NCBI RefSeq assembly: GCF_002368395.1
Contig: NZ_AP018254.1
Coordinates: 5,580,001 to 5,644,000, forward strand
DNA from: Calothrix sp. NIES-3974
GTDB lineage: Bacteria > Cyanobacteriota > Cyanobacteriia > Cyanobacteriales > Nostocaceae
Reading direction: 5' to 3'
Length of the DNA: 64,000 bases
How positions within the stretch are numbered: the first letter of the stretch is position 1; every line of letters starts with the position of its first letter. The position numbers and the translations under genes are program-made. Shown here one piece after another: positions 57,553-64,000 of the stretch. The notes under the pieces are model-generated. The model saw nothing but the letters and a program-made list of their open reading frames with translations, was not told the origin of the DNA and did no database searches.

Positions 57553-60500
57553 TTAGGCTGCATCATCAACACCCAAATCAGGAATATCTTCAGGTTCTGT
57601 TTGGGGAAGGTTTTTACGTTCTTCATCGTCTGTAAGACGATAGAGATATTCGCAGGTATCGCGGATGAGGTTGAGTTGTGTACCTGCTAAACGCGCGCGA
57701 TCGCTTTTAAAACTCTCTTTAAATATTTCTTCAACAAAATACTGAGCAAAGTCATATACTGCTTGACGTTCTTGTTCGGAAGTAAGTGCAGGTTTCCACT
57801 TTCCATCCACAAAAGTAAGGGTCGGTTTCCCCTCCGCAGTTCTCCTCCTAACATTATTCATTAATTTTGCTAAACGCGCTGCTACTACGTCTGTTAATGA
57901 TTCGGTGTCTGGTACAACAGCTTTGTCAATTTTCAAAATCACATCCGCAGCTTCATCAATGGGTTTGAGGATTGCGTTTGCTTTCGCATAAGAACTTTTT
58001 GCACGATAAAAACGGCGATAGAGTTCTGTTAATTTCCGCAATTTATTCACAGTTTCTTCTCCTGGTTCAAAGTACTTATACAAATCCATATAAAGACGAA
58101 TCTTAGCGATTGGGACAGAATCCATTGTCTTCTGTTGATTGTCTTTATCTTTTTTGGGTTTACGTAACCATTTAGTGAGATAATGAAAAACATACAAGGG
58201 ACTTGTTTCCAAATCTCTTGCTAAATCTGATAATTTACCCCAATCTGGATCACCATCCTTTTTCCGATTTACTTCTAGGTGAATACAATAAGCAGCAGTG
58301 AGTGCATTCAAAGGTGAAAATTCCCGTTTTTCTGAATTCCTAGGAAGAATACTATCTAAACGATAGATATCTTTTTTCACTAGAGAACGAATTGCTTGAT
58401 GTTCTCCATCTAATAACACAGTTTCGGCAAAATCAGCACCACTAATAAAAGGAGGAACAGGGGATTCAGAAGCGACAACTTTTACATCCATTACCAGTGG
58501 TAATGTCAATGCTAACCAAGCTGGTGTCACCCAAGATTCCGTATCTGTCGCATCTCTTCCGGGAGGTAATCCCAAGAAGAAAAATGTCAAAGTTTCCTGT
58601 TCAGGAAAGCTTATTTTAAAGGTTTTATCATCCTCTGGTTTCAGACTTTCCTTGATAAGTAAGGTATCAACTTGCTGATAATTGGTAATGTCAAACTTCG
58701 CAATTTGTTTCTCAGTAATAAAATGCTTGCGTAACTCTGCATCAAACCTAGTTCTGGCAAATTGATTGTAGGCTAATTGTAAAAATTTATTTGTCTCCGG
58801 TGTAAAAAAATAAGTTGGATAAAGATAGAGATAGCGATATTTACGACCTTCAAAATCCGCACCTACCGCATTAGTTTGATTCATTAAAATCTGTCTCAAC
58901 ATGATTTCAATCGACCAAATTGAGCAGATTTGTCGTTTTGCAGCTTGAGCATTAAATAAAATTTGTCGGTTGCTGTAAACTTGCGGTGCAAATAAAGTTG
59001 CTGACTCCATCTGTTCAGTGACAGTGTAAGCAGAACTCGACATTGCACAGACATTTTCCCTACCTCTTCCCGTTACTTTTGCTGCTTGATAACGTCGTAA
59101 TTCCTCCAGGAAGGGGTCAATTTCTGGTGTGACTACTGCTTGTGTCGGTAAGAATATAACTCGTTGCACATAGATTTTTAAATCCTTCCAACCATCAGGA
59201 ATATCTTGAAATTCTTGAAGAATTGGCTGAATTATACCTTCTGCATAACTTACCATTCCTCGCATAACTTCCAAGATTTGAGCAAAATCCTTACCCGGAT
59301 GCTTGCGGAAATACTGCGCTGCAAGATAGTACCAATCTAAAGGAACACCACCTGTTTTTTTCAGGGATTGAATTTGTTTAATAGCTGGTATTTCATCGGA
59401 TAATCCTAAATATTCCGCCAACTTTTGAGTTAAATCCAGTTCTGGTGGTATTTTTCTTTTGGCTTTAGGTATATCTTTTTGTGCTTGTTTTACCCTTTCA
59501 CACCAACTACCCCAAATTCCTCGACACAAAATATCACCAAATTCCGCTAATCTATCAATCCGAATTTCACTGGGAAATTGCAAGTTGAGATTTGTTGATA
59601 ACTCACCCTGGGTTTGATAGCTTTGTAAACTTTCACCCCTTTTCCCACTGGAAGCTGTTTTACCATCAGGAAGTAATCGACAAGCTGCATCGATACTGAC
59701 TTTCATTAATCCGATGACATCAAAGAATAACCAATAGTAATCTGCGAATTTAAATCCCTTCCCATCCCGATTAAATCCGGTTTGTCTTTCTCTGAGTTTT
59801 TCACCACACAGGTATTTCACCTTATTAACTACTCTTTCAGGTATGTCATCGGTATTAATTTCCGTTGCATCTTGACTAGCTAGGTAAACAACACCATCAG
59901 GTAAGTAGAGTAGTGGGGTATAAAATTCTTCGGGGTGCGCTTCAATGATGGCATTATTGAGGATATTCGTGAGAACACCACGATTTTCGCAAAGGGAATG
60001 GTATGTGAGTTTTAATTGATGGTTACTGAGTCTGCTAATGAGATTCGGTAAGCGACCAGTTTCTACATCTCTAGGATGTTTGACGACAGAAGCAAACAAA
60101 TCAGATAGGGAAACTAGGTCAATTAAATCCTGTCGAATGCGACTATCTAATCTGTCATCATCTAGGGTTTTTAAACCACGGGTAGCAAGACCTAAATCTG
60201 AGTCGTGTTTCACACCAGAATTACTGCTAATTTCAATAATATCGTCAATAAAATCTCGCCAATTCTCACCTAGTAAATGATGCAAACCAAAATCTTGGAT
60301 TTTTTTGGCAATGTAATCCCTTCCTAAATTGGGTGCATCTGCTTTCTGAGGAGGTTCTAATTCCCAATCTCTGTCAGCTACATTATTCTCTATCAACCAT
60401 GCTATGTAATCAGGAAATTTTTCATAATCATGCAGTAGGTAAGCAACGATAAAAATACAAACTTGTAACTCACCTAAGTTACGTTTAACTGGATTAGTTA

Positions 60501-60918
60501 CACTGGATTTTTGCAATTCCTTGATAATTCGATAGGTGGGAAATAATCCATTCAGTAAATGTGCAATTATCGATTGATCACCTGCATTTCTGGTGCTATC
60601 AACAGGTGGCTTACCTTCAGAAGCACGTTTAGCGTTGATTTTGGGAATAGTGACATCAAAAAACTTCCCACCTTTTGCAGTTGCACCTGCTAATTGTAAA
60701 ATTATATGTGGTAAAACATATTTCGCAAACTTTTCTAAAGTCGCATCATCCTGATTCCCTTTTGATTTTTTTACTGCTTCTATGAACAAGCGTATTGTGA
60801 GCAGTTCCTTTTTTAGAAGGAATTCATCATCATCTTCTTCTTTTGTAAAATCATAATCTGGTACTTCCTCCGGTAACTCATCATCCAAATTCTCCAAATT
60901 ATCTTCTAAGTTATTCAT
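57553..60918 (-). CDS. cas10d: Type I-D large subunit Cas10d (Csc3)
   Basis: A 1121-aa large subunit of the I-D effector and the nuclease partner of Cas3d. An N-terminal HD-type region includes QSIIAHLLNG and YLLHDYEKFPDYIAW (~130-180). In I-D, the HD nuclease is carried here instead of on Cas3. A cysteine pattern near the middle and a Palm-like central domain are present. The C-terminus is helical (AQYFVEEIFKESFKSDRARLAG). The N-terminus is very acidic. ATG start; ends 77 bp before csc2 with a hairpin between. The toxin gene upstream is only 5 bp away. Confidence 0.94.
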   Translation of the reverse strand: MNNLEDNLENLDDELPEEVPDYDFTKEEDDDEFLLKKELLTIRLFIEAVKKSKGNQDDATLEKFAKYVLPHIILQLAGATAKGGKFFDVTIPKINAKRASEGKPPVDSTRNAGDQSIIAHLLNGLFPTYRIIKELQKSSVTNPVKRNLGELQVCIFIVAYLLHDYEKFPDYIAWLIENNVADRDWELEPPQKADAPNLGRDYIAKKIQDFGLHHLLGENWRDFIDDIIEISSNSGVKHDSDLGLATRGLKTLDDDRLDSRIRQDLIDLVSLSDLFASVVKHPRDVETGRLPNLISRLSNHQLKLTYHSLCENRGVLTNILNNAIIEAHPEEFYTPLLYLPDGVVYLASQDATEINTDDIPERVVNKVKYLCGEKLRERQTGFNRDGKGFKFADYYWLFFDVIGLMKVSIDAACRLLPDGKTASSGKRGESLQSYQTQGELSTNLNLQFPSEIRIDRLAEFGDILCRGIWGSWCERVKQAQKDIPKAKRKIPPELDLTQKLAEYLGLSDEIPAIKQIQSLKKTGGVPLDWYYLAAQYFRKHPGKDFAQILEVMRGMVSYAEGIIQPILQEFQDIPDGWKDLKIYVQRVIFLPTQAVVTPEIDPFLEELRRYQAAKVTGRGRENVCAMSSSAYTVTEQMESATLFAPQVYSNRQILFNAQAAKRQICSIWSIEIMLRQILMNQTNAVGADFEGRKYRYLYLYPTYFFTPETNKFLQLAYNQFARTRFDAELRKHFITEKQIAKFDITNYQQVDTLLIKESLKPEDDKTFKISFPEQETLTFFFLGLPPGRDATDTESWVTPAWLALTLPLVMDVKVVASESPVPPFISGADFAETVLLDGEHQAIRSLVKKDIYRLDSILPRNSEKREFSPLNALTAAYCIHLEVNRKKDGDPDWGKLSDLARDLETSPLYVFHYLTKWLRKPKKDKDNQQKTMDSVPIAKIRLYMDLYKYFEPGEETVNKLRKLTELYRRFYRAKSSYAKANAILKPIDEAADVILKIDKAVVPDTESLTDVVAARLAKLMNNVRRRTAEGKPTLTFVDGKWKPALTSEQERQAVYDFAQYFVEEIFKESFKSDRARLAGTQLNLIRDTCEYLYRLTDDEERKNLPQTEPEDIPDLGVDDAA

Positions 60919-60923
60919 ACATC

Positions 60924-61298
60924 CTATCCTTCTGGTTCAATAGCTTGAAATTCTTGAACTTGTCCTGTTTGAATGACCCACAATTTACCAGTCACATCTG
61001 CTGTTTCCAAAGCATTAATTAATATTTCAATAGCTTCGCGCCAATTTGTAAAAGTAAAACGTGATGGTAGACGAATAATCACAATTCCTGGATAATTTTC
61101 TGGATTATATTTCAAGCGATTACCAAATCCTCTATCACATGTAATTAAACATCTACCCTTACTACGACAAACTTCAATTACTTCTTCATCAGAAGCAGAA
61201 TTTAAAGCTTGTCCTGGGATAGTTGCAACATCATGTCCTGCTAACCGTAATAAACTGAGAACACGCAAGTCGATATTTTCATCTAACTTTAATTTCAT
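60924..61298 (-). CDS. DUF5615 PIN-like protein (predicted toxin)
   Basis: A 124-aa PIN/Mut7-C-like protein. Acidic residues of a probable nuclease site are in LKLDENIDLRVL, SASDEEVIEVCR and LITCDRGFG. Such genes pair with DUF433 proteins in toxin-antitoxin-like modules. Overlaps the DUF433 gene by 20 bp and ends 5 bp before cas10d. RNase activity is inferred from fold, not shown. Sits inside the cas operon and is co-directional with it. Confidence 0.85.
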   Translation of the reverse strand: MKLKLDENIDLRVLSLLRLAGHDVATIPGQALNSASDEEVIEVCRSKGRCLITCDRGFGNRLKYNPENYPGIVIIRLPSRFTFTNWREAIEILINALETADVTGKLWVIQTGQVQEFQAIEPEG

Positions 61299-61554
61299 GC
61301 GCTCGCTTCTTTTTTTTGTCTAGGGGAAGTTCTACAAATACACCTCTTGCCATTTCTGCTCCATAAGCAATACAAGCAAGTACATCTTCGCGTTCGATGC
61401 TTGGGTATGCTTCAAGAACTTCCTCAATTGTTGTACCACTTGCAAGATAATCAAGAATCAGAGAAACCCAAATCCGATGTCCGCGAATGCAAGGTTTACC
61501 GAAACAGATATTTGGATCAATGGAAATGCGAGAGAGTAAATCATTTCTAATCAT
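61279..61554 (-). CDS. DUF433 protein (predicted antitoxin)
   Basis: A 91-aa protein of the DUF433 family: LLSRISIDPNICFGKPCIRG with HRIWVSLILDYLASGTTIEEVLEAYP and DVLACIAYGAEMAR, the helix-turn-helix-like antitoxin core. The C-terminal KKKRAHEIK tail overlaps the DUF5615 start. The partner of the downstream PIN-like gene. Its ATG overlaps the stop of the small upstream ORF by 8 bp. Confidence 0.88.
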   Translation of the reverse strand: MIRNDLLSRISIDPNICFGKPCIRGHRIWVSLILDYLASGTTIEEVLEAYPSIEREDVLACIAYGAEMARGVFVELPLDKKKKRAHEIKVR

Positions 61555-61717
61555 TGGTGTTTCTCCAAATTTGTCGTAATTCTTCTAAACGAATCCATTG
61601 GTCGTTTTTCTTTACTTCGATGTATTCCCACCCATTAGCTGCACCACCGTTAACCTTTGCTGCTAGGGGACTTGGTTTATCAAATTCTTCAATCTTTCTA
61701 ACATATCCATCCTTCAT
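61547..61717 (-). CDS. Unknown small protein (56 aa) coupled to cas3
   Basis: Starts MKDGYVRKIEEFDKPSPLAA, ends WIRLEELRQIWRNTND; the middle KVNGGAANGWEYIEVKKNDQ is compact and conserved-looking. No family recognised. The ATG lies inside the cas3 3' end (20-bp overlap), and the stop overlaps the DUF433 start by 8 bp. A longer frame from 61774 is rejected because it reads antisense-like cas3 sequence. It may be a third module component. Confidence 0.6.
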   Translation of the reverse strand: MKDGYVRKIEEFDKPSPLAAKVNGGAANGWEYIEVKKNDQWIRLEELRQIWRNTND

Positions 61718-63806
61718 CCTCCTTTGGTTTCCAATACCATGTAAGGGTTTCCAGTAACAACGCATCCTGTCCAAAAGCGATGGAATACCAGGAACCCCGA
61801 TTTTCTGGTTGGTTGGTCAACGGGTAAATTTGAAAGTGCATGGGTAATCGCAGGACAGCGCGTAAATAATTGCGATCGCGATCCGAAATAAAGCACACTA
61901 ATTTACGCCGACTGACTGCATCACTTATTTGTTGGATACCGTAACCGTGGGGTTGGCAAATCTCTAAGTTTTTTAAAAGCTGTACCTTACTTGTCTGAGC
62001 AAATTCGCGGATATTGCCTGGGTAGTAAAAATACCAATCCTCCCGGACATCGCGAAAGTCTTTTAGTTTCAGATAGCATAAGGCTTTTTCAAATCGCTTG
62101 GTAGAAACTCCTGCTGTTTTTGCTTTCTCCATGAAGCTATTTTTATCCCAAATTTCAAAAATAAAGTTACTGAGAATACCGGGAAGATGATAGGTTTTAA
62201 ATCGATCTGTTTCCGGTTCATCGGGGTTAGTTAAATCATAAATGGCACAATCTAATTGACTACTACCACGAAAACTTCGAGCTTCATCTATAATTTTATT
62301 TTTACCCTCATTTTGACAGCGATAAAACTGGGCATTGATTTGTTTGATACTAATTCCTAATGCTTTTTGAATATGGGTACCAAACTTTTTCGCCACATCG
62401 GGATATTTTTCTTTCATGCGACATAGTTTTGAGTAAATGTCAGCTGATTGCATACCACCCCATCGCTGGGGATACCGTTCAAATTCATTTCGATTAATCC
62501 ATACACTACGAATTGCGTCTGTAAAATTTATGCGGTCATAGGTTTGATTTTCTTCCAAGGGATGGGATTCTTCTACAAACAACCTGGCAACTAAAAAATT
62601 GGGAATTAAAGCATAGGCTTGATAGATAGAAAAACCTGGATGTCTTCCTAATCTGCCAAAACGCTGAATAAAATTGCCTGCATCTGCTGCTTCAAAAATT
62701 AAAAAATTAATCCGAAAATCTACACCGACATCAATTGTAGAAGTTCCTATCAATAAATCTGCTTCAGCGATGGAATCTCTTTTTTCTGTTTCCCCCGTTA
62801 ATCCGGTATTTTCTCTAACTTGCCAGCGCGGTTCAAATACTGCCTTAAATTTTGGTAATAACTTCTTCACCGCAGCAATGGAATTCAGGATAATTGCCCC
62901 TTTACTATTGGGATTATCTTGGAAAAATTTGAGGATTACTGTTTCTAGATTCTCTTCTATCCATTCCCGACTAGAACGTAAATTAGGTTCTAAGCCAGAG
63001 GGGAAATTTAAGGTGATCGGTTGACTAATTTGTCTCCATTCCTGTTGATAGCTATCGACAGTAAACTGATAAGCTCCGGCATCTATGGGATTAATAATTT
63101 TTACTTTTATTCCCGCCTTCTCGAAATATCCTTGTAATAACTCGCTGGGAGTGGCGGAGAGAAAGAGGAACTTTTTGGGATGATTGGCTGTGTTCCGAAT
63201 TAAGAATATCGTATTAATTACACTAGCAATTTGGGGTGAGGAGAAAATATGAAATTCATCATAAATAAATAGTTTATACCTCTCATCAATGCGACGAAAT
63301 AATCTATCTGGATTGTCTATTTTTCCCCGTAAATAGTAAAAATTATGAATGTAATGAAACAAATCTGGATTGGTCAGCAGTATTTCATGATTACTGGAAA
63401 TATCCTCTAATCCTTCCAACTTAGCAGGTAGTTTTACCCCATCCACATAATTCTCCAAAATAGCTGCTGTTAACCGATATATCTGCGGATCATAATGGGG
63501 TTGAAACTGTGCTTTGTAAGCTTGTACCTGCTTTTCCTGGTCTCTCACCAACTCATTGGTGGGATACATCCCTAAAGTATACATACGCTGATTCATAGAC
63601 GGGAGAAAAGCTGCTAAACTCTTCCCATCTCCCGTCATAGCAGTGTTAAATATTACTTCTACCTGTGGGTCTTGCAACGCTTTATAAGTCTCCCCTTGAT
63701 GCCAAGATAGTGACCAGCCGTTAGGTATTTTCACCCCGTTAGGTGTGGGGATGGTCTGGGAAAAAACTGGTTGTAGATAAATACGATAGCTAGACAGGTT
63801 GGACAT
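61698..63806 (-). CDS. cas3: Type I-D helicase Cas3d (Cas3', no HD domain)
   Basis: A 702-aa superfamily 2 helicase that unwinds target DNA for the Cas10d HD nuclease. Walker A is TAMTGDGKSLAAFLP, Walker B/DExH is FIYDEFHIFSS, motif III is FLFLSATPSE, motif V is GTSTIDVGVDF and motif VI is QRFGRLGRHPGF. No HD domain, as expected for I-D. The first gene of the minus-strand cas operon, divergent from the regulator at 63899. Confidence 0.94.
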   Translation of the reverse strand: MSNLSSYRIYLQPVFSQTIPTPNGVKIPNGWSLSWHQGETYKALQDPQVEVIFNTAMTGDGKSLAAFLPSMNQRMYTLGMYPTNELVRDQEKQVQAYKAQFQPHYDPQIYRLTAAILENYVDGVKLPAKLEGLEDISSNHEILLTNPDLFHYIHNFYYLRGKIDNPDRLFRRIDERYKLFIYDEFHIFSSPQIASVINTIFLIRNTANHPKKFLFLSATPSELLQGYFEKAGIKVKIINPIDAGAYQFTVDSYQQEWRQISQPITLNFPSGLEPNLRSSREWIEENLETVILKFFQDNPNSKGAIILNSIAAVKKLLPKFKAVFEPRWQVRENTGLTGETEKRDSIAEADLLIGTSTIDVGVDFRINFLIFEAADAGNFIQRFGRLGRHPGFSIYQAYALIPNFLVARLFVEESHPLEENQTYDRINFTDAIRSVWINRNEFERYPQRWGGMQSADIYSKLCRMKEKYPDVAKKFGTHIQKALGISIKQINAQFYRCQNEGKNKIIDEARSFRGSSQLDCAIYDLTNPDEPETDRFKTYHLPGILSNFIFEIWDKNSFMEKAKTAGVSTKRFEKALCYLKLKDFRDVREDWYFYYPGNIREFAQTSKVQLLKNLEICQPHGYGIQQISDAVSRRKLVCFISDRDRNYLRAVLRLPMHFQIYPLTNQPENRGSWYSIAFGQDALLLETLTWYWKPKEDEGWIC

Positions 63807-63898
63807 AAAATAGTGTCCGTAAGTTGTTGTTAAAATCTATCTTGGCACGCAAAATAGTGATTGACAAGATGTGTCCTTATAAAAGTGTCCGTATAATT
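63807..63898. promoter_or_regulatory. Divergent cas promoter region with GTGTCC repeats
   Basis: A 92-bp gap between cas3 (minus) and the regulator (plus). GTGTCC occurs in direct orientation at 63813-63818, 63871-63876 and 63885-63890. The first and third are followed by GTA. Candidate binding sites for the divergent WYL-type regulator; a TTGACA is at 63861. Confidence 0.55.
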
Positions 63899-64000
63899 AT
63901 GAGTCGTAAAGGTCAGTCGATCACACTATCAATTTCAGAAAGGGATAAATCAGAACTAGAAACCCTTGCGTTAGAGTTTGGGATGAAATGGGGGGATAAA
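63899..64000 (+). CDS. CRISPR-linked WYL-type regulator, partial (N-terminus only)
   Basis: The window ends after 34 codons: MSRKGQSITLSISERDKSEL, then ETLALEFGMKWGDK. This matches the start of the TIGR03985/WYL-domain protein that accompanies type I-D loci in cyanobacteria, including a ribbon-helix-helix-like beginning. It is divergent from cas3 and presumably controls the operon. The rest is outside the window. Confidence 0.6.
   Translation, partial: MSRKGQSITLSISERDKSELETLALEFGMKWGDK

Noticed and set aside
61718-61774. Longer start for the small ORF after cas3
   Set aside because: The added residues come from another frame of the cas3 3' end; the internal ATG gives tight coupling.
63861-63897. 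TTGACA/TATAAT promoter for the WYL-type regulator
   Set aside because: The spacing is 25 bp and the -10-like box touches the start codon, so it is unlikely to be a standard promoter.

Overview
The window reads as chromosome of a filamentous, nitrogen-fixing cyanobacterium of the Nostocales type. The gene content supports this: plastocyanin, cytochrome c550, NdhS, a CpcS/CpeS-type bilin lyase and nifVZT. So do frequent HIP1 octamers (GCGATCGC), runs of AATTCGT-type heptamers, and long AT-rich gaps filled with families of short mobile repeats. No rRNA is present. One tRNA (Arg-CCG) is visible.

Layout. 0.5-5.9 kb: serine acetyltransferase (NifP/CysE-like), small unknowns, then nifV-nifZ-nifT and a [2Fe-2S] protein. 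5.9-10.5 kb: pentapeptide-repeat protein, small membrane and stress proteins, and a decayed MntA-HepT toxin-antitoxin remnant. 10.9-19.1 kb: an ethylene-receptor-like histidine kinase and a response regulator, followed on the other strand by lipoxygenase, an atypical P450 and an unknown protein, which look like an oxylipin pathway. 19.6-24.2 kb: a solitary DndE homologue, tRNA-Arg, the ATP synthase beta/epsilon operon, ndhS and a HAS-barrel protein. 24.5-32.7 kb: VanX-like dipeptidase, glycosyltransferases, a TnpB element broken by a 10-bp duplication, NrtS-like protein, FabG, thioredoxin and an M20 amidohydrolase. 33.2-48.4 kb: two Ser/Thr kinases, petE, psbV, an AlkB-like dioxygenase, groEL under a perfect CIRCE operator, a MraY/WecA-type transferase, a methyltransferase, a Ktr potassium uptake pair and a phycobiliprotein lyase.

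48.6-64.0 kb is a complete type I-D CRISPR-Cas locus. A 33-repeat array is transcribed on the minus strand from a leader beside cas2. The cas genes follow upstream in the order cas2, cas1, cas4, cas6, csc1, csc2, cas10d, cas3, and a divergent regulator gene is cut by the window end. A small unknown ORF plus a DUF433/DUF5615 toxin-antitoxin pair sits inside the operon, between cas3 and cas10d. A broken 2OG-Fe(II) oxygenase gene lies between csc1 and cas6.

The most striking signal is two insertions that look like off-target spacer integration by Cas1-Cas2. In each, exactly 37 bp of unrelated sequence is flanked by a perfect direct duplication of the target. One is inside the array: a 38-bp duplication spans a spacer/repeat junction, close to the 37-bp repeat length. 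The other disrupts the 2OG-Fe(II) oxygenase gene in the cas operon, with a 28-bp duplication. Other points of note are a 78-bp tandem repeat between cas1 and cas2 that appears to derive from the cas1 3' end, the ethylene-receptor/oxylipin neighbourhood, the orphan dndE, and at least four short inverted-repeat element families.
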